A stretch of DNA of 64,000 nucleotides from Renibacterium sp. (GCA_017419405.1 JAFOLH010000015.1:337883-401882); one strand, 5' to 3'; positions 1 through 8,576 are shown, numbered from the stretch's first letter. The notes: a model not told the origin generated them from the letters alone. Program-made: numbers and translations.

Positions 1-554
1 TCCACAGTCTTGATGCTGGTGCTGAGCTCGCGCGCGATCTGCTTGCTGGCCATGCCATCGATGACCAGTCTGAGGACTTCCCGTTCACGGGGCGTCAGGG
101 CGGCCAAGCGCTCCAACACTCCCCTGCGCTGCCGATCCGCTTCGAACCGCTCCGCCGCGTTGACCAGTTGCGCCTGCACGACTTCGAGCATCTTCTGCGG
201 TTCGTAGGGCTTTTCCAAGAAATCCACTGCGCCGCCCTGCAACGCCCGGACCGACATCGGAATGTCACCGTGTGCGGAGCAGAAGATGATCGGCGCCGGG
301 TATTCCAAGGCGACGAGTTGCTCCTGCAGTTGGAATCCGCTCAGGCCGGGCATCCGCACATCGACGATCACTACGCCCGGTTCGCTGGGCACGAACTCGG
401 CGAGGAACGTGTGTGCGTCCGGATACACCAGCGCCTCGATGCCGACGCTCTCGAAGAGGAACACCAGGGATGTTCGGAGATCTTCGTCGTCGTCGACGAT
501 GTGCACTACCGGTTCGGCGAACTCTTTGGCGGCTCCCTTGTCAGCGTCGATCAT
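1..554 (-). CDS. FixJ/NarL-type response regulator (partial, C-terminus beyond window)
   Basis: The reverse strand encodes an N-terminal receiver domain: an acidic cluster in HIVDDDED, the phospho-acceptor Asp in VIVDVRMPG, and the Lys in FLEKPYE. A LuxR-type HTH follows (TPREREVL, then SKQIARELSTSIKTV) and runs off the window edge. This is FixJ/TodT-like architecture. The ATG at 552-554 overlaps the stop of the upstream amidase gene in an ATGA, so it is the last visible gene of the flavin reductase-amidase operon. Its natural partner is the PAS histidine kinase at 2736-4259, two genes of this family in one locus with no other kinase nearby. By inference it controls the indole-acetate/catechol genes. 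The DNA-recognition helix is visible; only the extreme C-terminus is missing. Confidence 0.9.
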   Translation of the reverse strand, partial: MIDADKGAAKEFAEPVVHIVDDDEDLRTSLVFLFESVGIEALVYPDAHTFLAEFVPSEPGVVIVDVRMPGLSGFQLQEQLVALEYPAPIIFCSAHGDIPMSVRALQGGAVDFLEKPYEPQKMLEVVQAQLVNAAERFEADRQRRGVLERLAALTPREREVLRLVIDGMASKQIARELSTSIKTV

Positions 555-1858
555 GGCACGGCTTTCTTGAGGTCGGTGGGCCGGAGTCCGTCGAGGACCT
601 GCTCGACCCAGCGGGCATGGCGGAGAAGTTCAGTTTCGTCGCGGCGCAGGCCGACGACTTGGACGCCCAGCGGCAGCCCCTGGTCGTCGGTGCAGCCAGG
701 GACCGCGACGACCGGCAGCCCGAGCGCTTGCCACGGCCGGCTGAGAATCGGATCTCCGGTGGCGGCCAGGCCGCGGGGTGCCGCGCCCAGCGCAGCGGGA
801 CCCAGGACAACGTCGAAACGCGCCGACTCCTCGGCGATCCAGCGTTGCCCAGCGGCCAACGTCTCCTGGGCGGCCCGATAATGCGGCAAGGGCAGCTGCG
901 CCCCGGAGCGCAGAAGTTTGGCCAGCGGCTCGCTGAGCCGGTCGAGCTGCGCCAGTTCAGCACTCCGCTCGCGCGCTGCTTCATACGCCATGATCACCGG
1001 ATGGGCGATGGCCAGCTGGGCGAGCGGAGCCGCTGCCAGCTCGTCTTCGACCTGAGCGCCGGCGGCACGCAGTTGCTGGCCCAGCTCGCGCAGCGCGGCG
1101 GTCATCGCCGGTTCGAGGGTACCGATCGTCTCCGCCGCCCAGAGCAGCACCCGCGGCGGCGATCGGACCGTTTCGGATCCGATGTCCGGCTGCCCGCTGA
1201 AGGCCGCCCAGGCCAATGCCAGGTCCGAGACCGAGGCGGCGAAGAAGCCGTGGCTGTCCAGACTTGGACTGAGTCCGGTGACGCCGGTGAGCGGTACCAG
1301 GCCCTGGCTCAGCACCATCGCGGCAACGCCGCAATACGCGGCCGGGCGGATCACCGAACCCGCGGTCTGCGAACCGAGCGCGAGCGGGACTTGCCCGGCC
1401 GCGACGGCCGCTGCGGAACCGCTCGAAGAACCCCCCGGAGTATGCCCGGGCGCAGCGGGATTGGTGGTGGGCCCCGGAGCGAAATAGGCGAACTCCGTAC
1501 TGACCGTCTTTCCGGTCGGCAGGGCGCCGGCGGCGCGCCAGGCCGCGACGATCGCCGCGTCTTCGGTTGCCGGCGGCGCGTGCGCCCGCAACTCCGAACC
1601 GCAACGGGTGGGGAATCCCGCGACGTCGATGATGTCTTTGACGCCGAGCGGGACCCCGCCGAGCAATCCGGCGGGTTCGGCACCGGGTGGACGGGCCGGG
1701 ATTTCGGCCTCCCCCACCCAGGCACGGATCCGGGGCTCGGTCGCGGCGCGGCAGGCCCTGCTGCACTCCAGCGCCGCTGCCGTCGTCGTCTGACCGGAAT
1801 CGAGTTCGGCAACCAGGGCGCGCAACGACCAAGGGCGATGAAGCTCCGAGCTGCTCAT
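551..1858 (-). CDS. iacH: Amidase-signature hydrolase, IacH-like
   Basis: A 435-residue amidase-signature protein with all parts of the Ser-cisSer-Lys triad: Lys in GVPLGVKDI, the glycine/serine-rich stretch GGSSSGSAAAVAAG, and the nucleophile region GSQTAGSVIRP. The open frame extends upstream to 1927, but the ATG at 1858 overlaps the stop of the preceding small gene in an ATGA and the residues before it look non-coding, so the shorter form is chosen. The gene sits between a flavin reductase and a response regulator, opposite iacABCDEF. Known iac clusters carry an amidase called iacH whose exact role in auxin breakdown is not settled; it may act on amide-linked or ring-opened intermediates. 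Family assignment is strong, the iacH name is by context. Confidence 0.85.
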   Translation of the reverse strand: MSSSELHRPWSLRALVAELDSGQTTTAAALECSRACRAATEPRIRAWVGEAEIPARPPGAEPAGLLGGVPLGVKDIIDVAGFPTRCGSELRAHAPPATEDAAIVAAWRAAGALPTGKTVSTEFAYFAPGPTTNPAAPGHTPGGSSSGSAAAVAAGQVPLALGSQTAGSVIRPAAYCGVAAMVLSQGLVPLTGVTGLSPSLDSHGFFAASVSDLALAWAAFSGQPDIGSETVRSPPRVLLWAAETIGTLEPAMTAALRELGQQLRAAGAQVEDELAAAPLAQLAIAHPVIMAYEAARERSAELAQLDRLSEPLAKLLRSGAQLPLPHYRAAQETLAAGQRWIAEESARFDVVLGPAALGAAPRGLAATGDPILSRPWQALGLPVVAVPGCTDDQGLPLGVQVVGLRRDETELLRHARWVEQVLDGLRPTDLKKAVP

Positions 1859-2136
1859 GCGTCCCCCACCCAGGAGGCGTCGGCCTCCCAGTAATCCATG
1901 CCGCTCGCGCTGACCGAGTGCCGCCATTCCGAGATCCTCCGCAACTGCGGCTCAATCAGTGAGGTGACGTCGTCGGCAGCGTCCGGGCCGTCCTCGGGCA
2001 CCTGCCAGTGCACCCAGTTGAGCTCGCGTCCAGCTGGATCCCGGACGAACAAATCGACGTGCCGCCAACCGTAATTGTGCGTGTCATTGTAGCAGGTCAA
2101 GGTGGTGGTGACTGGGGGTTCCGGCTCGGAATTCAT
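1855..2136 (-). CDS. Small conserved-looking protein of the iac locus (possible IacI)
   Basis: A 93-residue soluble, acidic and tryptophan-rich protein (WRHVDLFV, LNWVHWQVPEDGPD, ISEWRHSV). I do not recognise a domain, signal peptide or membrane segment. It is certainly translated: its start overlaps the flavin reductase stop and its stop overlaps the amidase start, both as ATGA, so the three genes are translationally coupled. Known iac clusters contain a short gene of unknown function, iacI, and position makes this a candidate, but I cannot confirm homology by eye. A small accessory or binding subunit for the monooxygenase/dioxygenase steps is a guess only. Confidence 0.7.
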   Translation of the reverse strand: MNSEPEPPVTTTLTCYNDTHNYGWRHVDLFVRDPAGRELNWVHWQVPEDGPDAADDVTSLIEPQLRRISEWRHSVSASGMDYWEADASWVGDA

Positions 2137-2666
2137 GCGTTCCGCCCGACTGGCTTGACGAGTGCGGCCGGGTCGATTTGGTGGAAATTCCGCTGGAAGT
2201 AGACCAGGGCCCCGACGTCGTCGTGCACCACCACGTGCTCGACTTCGATGAACAGCACGGTGTGCGTCCCCTGCACGAATTCCGCGCCGATGCTCCCCAC
2301 GATCACCGCTGCGGCGTCATGGAGCACCGGGACCCCGTAGCGATCATGATCCCATACCGGCCATTCGAATCGCTCGGTCATCGAAATCCCGGTGGCTCCG
2401 GCGAAATGCATCGCGAGTTCCTTGTGCTGCTGCCCGAGCACGTTGATTGCCACTTTTCGGTTGGTTCGGAAAATGTCGTGCGTGTAGCTCGATTGGTTGA
2501 CGCAGACCAGTAGCTTCGGCGGGGTGTCGGTCACCGAGCAAATGGCGCTGACCGTTATGCCCGCCCGGCCGCTGACCCCATTGGTCGTGACCACGTTCAC
2601 CGCGGAGGAGAGATTCGCCATCGCGGCCCGGAAGTCACGTTGTGTCGTGGTGAGTTTGTCGACCAT
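2133..2666 (-). CDS. iacG: Flavin reductase of HpaC/RutF family, IacG-like
   Basis: A 177-residue flavin reductase-like protein with the typical start (FRAAMANLSSAVNVVTT), the flavin-binding core (GITVSAICSVTDTPPKLLVCVN) and the INVLG segment. Such NAD(P)H:flavin oxidoreductases make free reduced FMN or FAD for two-component monooxygenases. The expected partner is the acyl-CoA-dehydrogenase-fold monooxygenase IacA at 4425. It is the first gene of a four-gene coupled operon (reductase, small protein, amidase, response regulator), 69 bases downstream of the histidine kinase gene; that gap holds a palindrome also found in front of iacA. Length and motifs are normal for the family. Confidence 0.88.
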   Translation of the reverse strand: MVDKLTTTQRDFRAAMANLSSAVNVVTTNGVSGRAGITVSAICSVTDTPPKLLVCVNQSSYTHDIFRTNRKVAINVLGQQHKELAMHFAGATGISMTERFEWPVWDHDRYGVPVLHDAAAVIVGSIGAEFVQGTHTVLFIEVEHVVVHDDVGALVYFQRNFHQIDPAALVKPVGRNA

Positions 2667-2723
2667 GTCTCGACGTTAGGCTTGGACCCGCTCAACCGAT
2701 ATCAAGAGTTCCACCGCCCCTGC

Positions 2724-2738
2724 TGAGGGTTTCCCCTA
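2724..2738. promoter_or_regulatory. 15-bp imperfect palindrome, candidate response-regulator site (copy 1)
   Basis: TGAGGGTTTCCCCTA lies in the 69-base gap before the flavin reductase operon and overlaps the kinase stop codon. It matches 12 of 15 positions of the site at 4304-4318 read on the other strand, and 10 of 15 of the one at 12175-12189. The shared pattern is TRAGGGWTTYCYYYA. Binding by the FixJ-type regulator is inferred from position only. Confidence 0.5.
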
Positions 2739-4259
2739 CGTCGCGGTGCCCGGGGCCAGTGGCAAAGCGAAGCCGAACTGCGAACCACCCGATTCGCGGA
2801 GCTCCGCCCAGATGCGGCCGTGCTGCCGGGTGACGATGCGATGGCTCAGCGCCAGGCCGATGCCGCTGCCGGCTTCCTTGTTGGTGAACGACTCGGCGAA
2901 CGGATCCTGCGCGAAACCACGCCCCTGGTCGTCCACGGTGCACACGCCGACCGATTCCTCGGTTCGGGTGGCAATCACGATCCGCCGGTCGGCCGGATCG
3001 CATTCGGCCATCTCGTCGATCGCGTTGAAACTCAGGTTGAGCACCACCTGGCCGGTCAGCACCCGCTCGCAACGAACCAGGATCGGCGCTTTGGCCAGTT
3101 GCAGATCAAGCGCCACACCTGCGGCCGCGGCACGGAGCCGGATGAAATGCAAACACTCGTTGACCACATCGTTGAGATCCACCGTCTGCTCGACATGTTC
3201 CAGATGGCCGACGAAGGAACGCAGCGCATTCACGATCTCCGCGGCACGGTCGATCTGCCGTGCCGCACTGTCCAGACCGAAGACCAGCTTCCGATCCACC
3301 GTCGTCGAGTCGGACGGCCGCAGGTCCGGGCCGATGGCCGTCGCCCGGGCCCGGACGCCGGCGATGAAATTGCCGGCCGCGGCCAGCGGCTGGCCCAGCT
3401 CGTGCGCAATGGCCATCGCCATGTCTCCCATGGCGTTGTAACGGGCCAGGTGATTCTCGTGCCGCAATTCGCGTTCCCGCCGGACTTCGCCCTGCACGCG
3501 CGCCGAAACATCATGCAGAATCATCAAATAGACCTCTTCCGCGGAGTCCCGGAGCCGTTCCAGACTCCCTTCCAGCCACGTCGAACGGCGTTCACTGCCA
3601 AGCAGATTCAGCTGCACTGGCCCCACCGGATCCGCACCGGCCGCGGTTTCGTGCCAGGTCGCCGGGCGGCCGCCTTGGCGTAACCGGGCGTACGCGGTCA
3701 AGGGCGAGCCGAGGGGCGGGTTGTCATCACCGCTCAGACCGAGGTAGCTCAGGGCCGAGTCCGTGGCGAACCGGATGGCGCCGCCGGCATCGAGCAAAAA
3801 GGCCACCGTCGAGGTGTGCCGGGCCAAAGCATCCACCGTCGCGCTGGTGAGCCTGAGTTCCCGTTCCACCTGCTGTTCGCGCTCGATGTCGCGGAATTGC
3901 ACCATCACTGCCGGCCCTTGCGCCAATTCGACTCCCACCGCGACCGCGTCCGTGGGGATCACCCGGCCGGATTTGGAGCGGTAGTGCCATTCGATGCTCC
4001 GCGCTCCTTTTTCCGCGGCCTCCTGCAACCAGGCCCGCCCGATCACCCGGTCGTATTGCTGCGCCGAACTGCTCATGTCATTCGCTTTCAATGGCCGCAG
4101 TTCGGCAAGGCTGAACTCGAGCATCTCGCACGCTGCCGGGTTGGCCCACAAAATGTTCTTGGTGCGCGCGTCATGGATGAGGATGCACATCCGGGAAGCG
4201 TTCATCATCGAACCGAAATCGGACATCGCGATCTCCGGGGCGGCCGGGTCAATCTGCAT
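2736..4259 (-). CDS. PAS-domain sensor histidine kinase (FixL/TodS-like)
   Basis: A 507-residue soluble kinase without membrane segments. Residues about 13-130 form a PAS domain (LIHDARTKNILWANPAACEML); about 140-255 form a second PAS-like region ending in a linker. The phospho-acceptor box AMAIAHELGQPLAA has His286. The C-terminal ATPase has an N-box (LNLSFNAIDEM), G1 (VDDQGRGF) and G2 (GSGIGLALSHRIV). A cytoplasmic PAS kinase probably senses a soluble ligand; indole-3-acetate or a breakdown product is a reasonable inference, by analogy with TodS/StyS aromatic sensors. It is divergent from iacA across 165 bases and lies upstream of the operon ending in the FixJ-type regulator. Confidence 0.9.
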   Translation of the reverse strand: MQIDPAAPEIAMSDFGSMMNASRMCILIHDARTKNILWANPAACEMLEFSLAELRPLKANDMSSSAQQYDRVIGRAWLQEAAEKGARSIEWHYRSKSGRVIPTDAVAVGVELAQGPAVMVQFRDIEREQQVERELRLTSATVDALARHTSTVAFLLDAGGAIRFATDSALSYLGLSGDDNPPLGSPLTAYARLRQGGRPATWHETAAGADPVGPVQLNLLGSERRSTWLEGSLERLRDSAEEVYLMILHDVSARVQGEVRRERELRHENHLARYNAMGDMAMAIAHELGQPLAAAGNFIAGVRARATAIGPDLRPSDSTTVDRKLVFGLDSAARQIDRAAEIVNALRSFVGHLEHVEQTVDLNDVVNECLHFIRLRAAAAGVALDLQLAKAPILVRCERVLTGQVVLNLSFNAIDEMAECDPADRRIVIATRTEESVGVCTVDDQGRGFAQDPFAESFTNKEAGSGIGLALSHRIVTRQHGRIWAELRESGGSQFGFALPLAPGTAT

Positions 4260-4303
4260 CTGCCCAGACTAGCGCCGCCGGCCGGAGCCGGGGCCCAGAC
4301 GGC

Positions 4304-4318
4304 TAAAGGAAACCCTTA
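4304..4318. promoter_or_regulatory. 15-bp palindrome in the kinase/iacA divergent promoter region (copy 2)
   Basis: TAAAGGAAACCCTTA is nearly symmetrical, and the symmetry extends to a GGCTAA/TTAGCC pair at 4301-4321. It sits about 105 bases before the iacA start and 45 bases before the kinase start, so one site could serve both directions. Related copies lie at 2724-2738 and 12175-12189. Confidence 0.55.
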
Positions 4319-4424
4319 GCCCCACCCGGGGTAGTTCCGCACCACCGGCAGGCAATGCCCCCTTGGCACCCTTCGGGACGCTGATTAGTGTCGAAGACCA
4401 GACCTAGTCGAACAGGAGCTTCGG

Positions 4425-5564
4425 ATGAGCCAGACCACCGACCGCCAGGGCGCGACGCTTGACGGCGTAATCTCCGAACTTGCCAGCCGGCGCCAGGAAT
4501 TTCGCGATCAAGGCTTCGTCTCCCCCGATTTCATCGCCCGGCTGAAGACTGCCGGCATCTACCGCGCGGCGACGCCCCGGCAGTTCGGCGGGGAACCATT
4601 GCCGCCGGCCGACTTCCTGGACCGGATCGAACGCATTTCCCGGATCGACGGATCGACCGGATGGGTGGCGAGTTTCGGTTCGGCGCTCGTCTACCTCGCC
4701 GCGTTGCCGCTGGAGACCCAGCGCGAACTCTATGCGGACGGCCCCGACGTCTGTTTCGCCGGCGGGCTCTTTCCGGTCCAGGCGGCCGAGCCGACGCAAC
4801 ACGGCTTCCTGGTCAATGGCCGTTGGAAATTCGCCAGCGGCTGCATGGGTGCGGACATCCTCGGCGTCGGGATCCCCGGCGACGATTCGACCGCGGGGAA
4901 GCCGCGAACCGCTTTGTTGCGGCCCGGCCAGGTCACCATCGTGCCGGAATGGGACGTCGTCGGGATGAAGGGCACCGGGTCGTTCGATCTGATCGTGGAC
5001 CGGGTGGAGGTGCCACGCGAATGGACGTTCATCCGCGGCGGCCAGTCGACCGTCGACGAACCGCTCTACCGTTACCCGGCGATTGCCTACGCGGCACAAG
5101 TGCTGGCCGTGGTCGGTGCCGGCGTCGCCCGGGCGGCTCTCGACTTCGCCACCGAGGTGGGCAGCGGGCGCAGCGGCGTGACCGGAGCCCCGAAGCTCGC
5201 GGACCGGGCCTACTACCGGACCGGTCTTGCCGGTGCCGAAGCCGCCTTGCGCTCGGCGCGGGCATATTTCTACGAGGCCACCCAGGAGACCTGGCACACC
5301 GTGCTGGCCGGCGACCCGGTGAGCAGCCGACAAAACGCCCACCTGCGGCTCGCTTCGGCCCATCTGGCCAAGACCTCCGCCGAAGTCGTGCACCAGATCA
5401 TCCAGATCTCCGGAACCGGGGCGATCAATAGCGGTCACCCCCTGCAATGGCTGCTGGGCGATGCGCTGGTTCCGCAGCAGCACGCGTTCCTCGGGCCGGC
5501 CCTGTACGAGGCTTCCGGAGCCGTTCTTCTGGACCAGCCGCCCACCATCCCGGGTTTCCAGTGA
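4425..5564 (+). CDS. iacA: Indole-3-acetate monooxygenase, acyl-CoA-dehydrogenase fold (IacA-like)
   Basis: A 379-residue group D flavin monooxygenase resembling HsaA/HpaB/DszC: helical N-terminus (RLKTAGIYRAATPRQFGG), beta-barrel core (GFLVNGRWKFASGC, VVGMKGTGSFD), and C-terminal helices ending in an acyl-CoA-dehydrogenase-like QIIQISGTGAI. IacA carries out the first step of auxin breakdown, oxidising the indole ring with reduced flavin from a partner reductase (iacG on the other strand). The ATG follows a good AGGAG. It heads a long + strand run in the known functional order iacA-B-C-D-E-F. Alone it could be another aromatic hydroxylase; the cluster makes the iacA call strong. Confidence 0.88.
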   Translation: MSQTTDRQGATLDGVISELASRRQEFRDQGFVSPDFIARLKTAGIYRAATPRQFGGEPLPPADFLDRIERISRIDGSTGWVASFGSALVYLAALPLETQRELYADGPDVCFAGGLFPVQAAEPTQHGFLVNGRWKFASGCMGADILGVGIPGDDSTAGKPRTALLRPGQVTIVPEWDVVGMKGTGSFDLIVDRVEVPREWTFIRGGQSTVDEPLYRYPAIAYAAQVLAVVGAGVARAALDFATEVGSGRSGVTGAPKLADRAYYRTGLAGAEAALRSARAYFYEATQETWHTVLAGDPVSSRQNAHLRLASAHLAKTSAEVVHQIIQISGTGAINSGHPLQWLLGDALVPQQHAFLGPALYEASGAVLLDQPPTIPGFQ

Positions 5565-5601
5565 GCCCCCGACCGATCTTCCCACCGAGCAGGAGAATCC
5601 A

Positions 5602-5973
5602 ATGAATCCACAACCATTGCGGGTGCTGTTTTGCCTCGGCATCAATCAGAACTTCTTCGACCTGCCGGAGGAAGGGGTCGAAGCAGCTGACGTCTGGACG
5701 GCTTTCGTCGAGCTCATGGACCGGATCAAAGGCCTGCCCGGCGTCGACTTCATCGGCGATCTCGATGACGATTCGCACCAGGTCGGTCCTGCGCAGGGCT
5801 GGCCATGGACCGCTTACCTGCTGTGCGACGTCGACGCACAGCCCACTGTGCAGCAGGCCTGCGGCCTCCTGCGCAGCATCACCGTGGGCGAGAGCCCATG
5901 GAAACTCTGGAAATACGCCGCCATTGAGGCGCGCATCGGCCGCGCGCTCACCCCTCGCCAGTACGAAAGCTGA
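5602..5973 (+). CDS. iacB: IacB-like small protein
   Basis: A 123-residue protein starting MNPQPLRVLFCLGINQNFF with AGGAG 6 bases before the ATG. There is no signal peptide or membrane segment. The pattern (a beta strand RVLFCLG, then helices, WPWTAYLLCDVD, then SPWKLWKYAAIEARIG) suggests a small alpha-beta barrel-like fold, but I do not recognise catalytic residues. It lies between iacA and iacC, five bases before the latter, which is where iacB is found in known auxin clusters. Its precise biochemical role is not established. Confidence 0.75.
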   Translation: MNPQPLRVLFCLGINQNFFDLPEEGVEAADVWTAFVELMDRIKGLPGVDFIGDLDDDSHQVGPAQGWPWTAYLLCDVDAQPTVQQACGLLRSITVGESPWKLWKYAAIEARIGRALTPRQYES

Positions 5974-5978
5974 AGACC

Positions 5979-7289
5979 ATGACCTTGGAATCCACTGCCG
6001 GTTTCGCTGCCGAGACGGTTTACCAGCTCAGCCCCGAGGAGTTGGTCCTGCCGGACCGGGTCGCCGGGAGAATCTACACCGATCCGGAAATCTTCGAGAC
6101 GGAGATGGCCAAGATCTTCGAACGGACCTGGGTTTGGGTAGCGCATGAGTCCGAACTGCCCAAAGCCGGCAGCTTCAAATCGACCTACGTCGGCCGGCAA
6201 CCGGTCGTCGTCAGCCGGGACCGCAAGGGCGTGCTGCACACCATGGTCAACCGGTGCCGGCACCGCGGGGCTTCATTGTGCGAAAAGCGGACCGGACAGG
6301 CCAACGGCTTCACCTGCCCCTATCACGCCTGGTCTTACGGGCTGGACGGACAGCTGCGCGGCATCCCCTACCCCGACGGCTACGAAGGCGTGATGGACAA
6401 ATCCGGCCTGGGCCTGAAGAAGCTGCGTACCGAGACCTACCGCGGCATGATCTTTGCCAGCTTCAACGACGGGATCGAACCGCTGGAAGACTTCCTCGGC
6501 GATGCGAAACTCTGGATCGACCGGTTCATGGCGCAGGGCGGCGGATTCCCTGTGAAGGTCCTCGGCACCCATCAGTTCAAGTTCAAGGGCAATTGGAAGA
6601 TCCAGCTCGAAAACACCACCGATGGCTACCATTTCCCGATCGTGCACCGGTCCTGGATGGCTTCGGTCGACGCCGAAACCGCCGAAATGATGTCGTTCAT
6701 GACCGATCCGACGGCGGTCACCCACGATTTGGGCAACGGCCATTCGGTAATGCAGATGGTCCCGGAAAACTCCGACCTCGAAGCGGACGACGGCACAACG
6801 CCGTTGCAGCCGCGGTTCGACGGCCTGGTGGCCGAGTTGCAGGCGCAAGGCCTCGACGATGCGGCGATCCGCAAACTGGTCCGGGCGGTGCACGGTACCG
6901 GGTTCAACCTCAATTTGTTCCCGAATGTCTCGATGTCGATTTCGTTCTTCCGGGTGCTCCGCCCGGTCAGCGTCGACGAAACCCACATTGAGCATGTGGC
7001 ACTGGGGCCGGACGGACCGGCGGAGATCGTCGGCCCGGTCAACCGGGAGCGGCTGCGTGCGCACGAACACTTCCAGGGGCCGTTCGGCTTCGGCACCCCG
7101 GATGATTCGGAAGGCTGGGACCGGGTGCAACGCGGTGCCCGAGGCGCCCCCGAGATGCCGATCTTGGTCAACCGCGGCTTGGCCCGTGAACAACCGTCCG
7201 CGGAAGGCTGGCCGACTACCCATGTCACCGATGAGACCGGCATGCGCGCCGGCTACCAACAGTGGAAGCAGATGATGGGCGATGACTGA
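5979..7289 (+). CDS. iacC: Rieske-type ring-hydroxylating dioxygenase large subunit (IacC-like)
   Basis: A 436-residue oxygenase alpha subunit. The Rieske 2Fe-2S ligands are in C93-R-H95 (NRCRHRG) and C113-P-Y-H116 (FTCPYHAWSYG). The catalytic mononuclear iron site is in ENTTDGYHFPIVHRS, with the usual two His. In the iac pathway IacC with IacD acts on the oxidised indole-acetate product and leads to catechol. The start is five bases after iacB and the end overlaps iacD by eight bases, so subunits are co-translated. Electrons should come from the iacF reductase, which carries its own 2Fe-2S domain, so no separate ferredoxin is needed. Confidence 0.92.
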   Translation: MTLESTAGFAAETVYQLSPEELVLPDRVAGRIYTDPEIFETEMAKIFERTWVWVAHESELPKAGSFKSTYVGRQPVVVSRDRKGVLHTMVNRCRHRGASLCEKRTGQANGFTCPYHAWSYGLDGQLRGIPYPDGYEGVMDKSGLGLKKLRTETYRGMIFASFNDGIEPLEDFLGDAKLWIDRFMAQGGGFPVKVLGTHQFKFKGNWKIQLENTTDGYHFPIVHRSWMASVDAETAEMMSFMTDPTAVTHDLGNGHSVMQMVPENSDLEADDGTTPLQPRFDGLVAELQAQGLDDAAIRKLVRAVHGTGFNLNLFPNVSMSISFFRVLRPVSVDETHIEHVALGPDGPAEIVGPVNRERLRAHEHFQGPFGFGTPDDSEGWDRVQRGARGAPEMPILVNRGLAREQPSAEGWPTTHVTDETGMRAGYQQWKQMMGDD

Positions 7290-7815
7290 ACAGTGTGCAG
7301 CCGGAAGCGGTGCGGACGCCGGCCGGATCAGCCTGGCCGATCCTCGTCTCCAACGCGCCGTCGAATTGATCTGGCGCGAAGCGGCCATCCTGGATGCCAA
7401 GGACTACAGCGCCTGGCAGGCGCTCTACACGGATGATGCACAGTACATCGTGCCCATCGAACGGGATGCCGAAGACTTCGACGACGTGCTCAACATGGTC
7501 TACGACGACGCCCGGATGCGCCAGCTCCGGGTGGCGCGGATGACCGAAGGCTATGCGCTCGCCGCCGTCGATGCCGCCACGACCGTCCGGACCGTATCGC
7601 GCTTCGTCGCCACCTCGGTGGCCGATGAGCAGGTCGCACTCCGGGCCGCCCAGATCCTGGTCGCCTACAAACGGGGCCGGCACGATCTGTGGGCCGGCGA
7701 GGTCGATTATCTGGTGCGGTTCGGCGCGGCCCCGGAGCAGGACCGGCTCGCCCGGAAAGTGATCCGGCTGATCGATGCCGACGCGGCAGTGCCTGCCGCA
7801 GGGTTCCTGCTGTGA
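7282..7815 (+). CDS. iacD: Ring-hydroxylating dioxygenase small subunit (IacD-like)
   Basis: A 177-residue beta subunit of the NTF2-like fold, recognised from LQRAVELIWREAAILDAKDYSAWQALYTDDAQYIVPI and the later RQLRVARMTEGYAL and VDYLVRFG segments. It has no cofactor and stabilises the alpha hexamer with IacC. The start overlaps the iacC stop by eight bases, and the stop overlaps the next gene's GTG as GTGA. Length is normal for the family. Confidence 0.9.
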   Translation: MTEQCAAGSGADAGRISLADPRLQRAVELIWREAAILDAKDYSAWQALYTDDAQYIVPIERDAEDFDDVLNMVYDDARMRQLRVARMTEGYALAAVDAATTVRTVSRFVATSVADEQVALRAAQILVAYKRGRHDLWAGEVDYLVRFGAAPEQDRLARKVIRLIDADAAVPAAGFLL

Positions 7816-8576
7816 GCCGGGTGGTCCCGATCAAGCCTCCGGATCCGCCGACCGCCGTGGTCACCGGAGGAGCTTCCGGCCTCGGGGAACAGATCGTCCG
7901 GCGATTGCATTCCGGCGGCCATCGGGTGGCGATTGCGGACCTCGACGGAGCGGCCGCCGGCCGGCTCGCGCGCGAGTTGGCGGCCAATCACCGCGACGCC
8001 CGCGGGTACCCCGTGGACGTCGCGGATCCAGCCGCCCTGCAAAACCTCTTCGATGCGGTGCACGCCGATTTCGGCGAGGTCCAGGTGCTCGTGAACAACG
8101 CCGCCCGGACCCAGGCCCGGCCGTTGCTGGAAATCACCCCGGGCGAGCTGGACGACGTCATCCGGACCAACCTCAACGGCACCTTCGCAGCGTGCCAGAT
8201 CTTCGGCGCCCGGATGGCCGCGGCCGGCTACGGCCGAATCGTCAACCTGGCTTCGCTCGCCGGCCAGAACGGCGGCACCGCGACGGGTGGCCACTATGCG
8301 GCTTCGAAGGGGGCGATTTTGTCGCTGACGAAAGTCTTCGCCCGTGAACTGGCGGCCCGCGGGGTTACCGTCAACGCGGTTTCCCCGGGCCCCCTGGACA
8401 GCCCGATGGTCCGGCAGATCGTCCACGACGTCGACGCCATGGCGGCAGCGATCCCGGTCGGCCGGCTGGGCAGCATGGCATTCATCGCCGAGATGGTCGC
8501 CCTGCTGGTTTCACCCGAAGCCGCTTCCGTCACGGGCGCCTGTTGGGATGCCAATGGCGGGCTCTACCTGCGCTGA
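7812..8576 (+). CDS. iacE: Short-chain dehydrogenase/reductase (IacE-like)
   Basis: A 254-residue SDR: cofactor motif TGGASGLG, NNAA, a Ser in NLASLAG, and the catalytic YAASK. The open frame reaches back to 7689, but that part lies inside iacD; the GTG at 7812 overlaps the iacD stop as GTGA and gives a normal N-terminus (PTAVVTGGASGLG), so it is preferred. IacE-type reductases are reported to act on the oxindole/dioxindole acetate intermediates between IacA and IacCD. Context supports that; the fold alone would only say NAD(P)-dependent oxidoreductase. Confidence 0.87.
   Translation: MSRVVPIKPPDPPTAVVTGGASGLGEQIVRRLHSGGHRVAIADLDGAAAGRLARELAANHRDARGYPVDVADPAALQNLFDAVHADFGEVQVLVNNAARTQARPLLEITPGELDDVIRTNLNGTFAACQIFGARMAAAGYGRIVNLASLAGQNGGTATGGHYAASKGAILSLTKVFARELAARGVTVNAVSPGPLDSPMVRQIVHDVDAMAAAIPVGRLGSMAFIAEMVALLVSPEAASVTGACWDANGGLYLR

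Noticed and set aside
413..1894. Long + strand open frame (493 codons) opposite the amidase
   Set aside because: Arg/Gly-rich composition without motifs; it mirrors the real minus-strand amidase and response regulator, whose motifs and ATGA overlaps are clear.
7689..7811. N-terminal extension of the SDR gene into iacD
   Set aside because: The extra residues are Arg/Gly-rich and unlike SDRs; the GTG at 7812 gives a normal start and a GTGA overlap.
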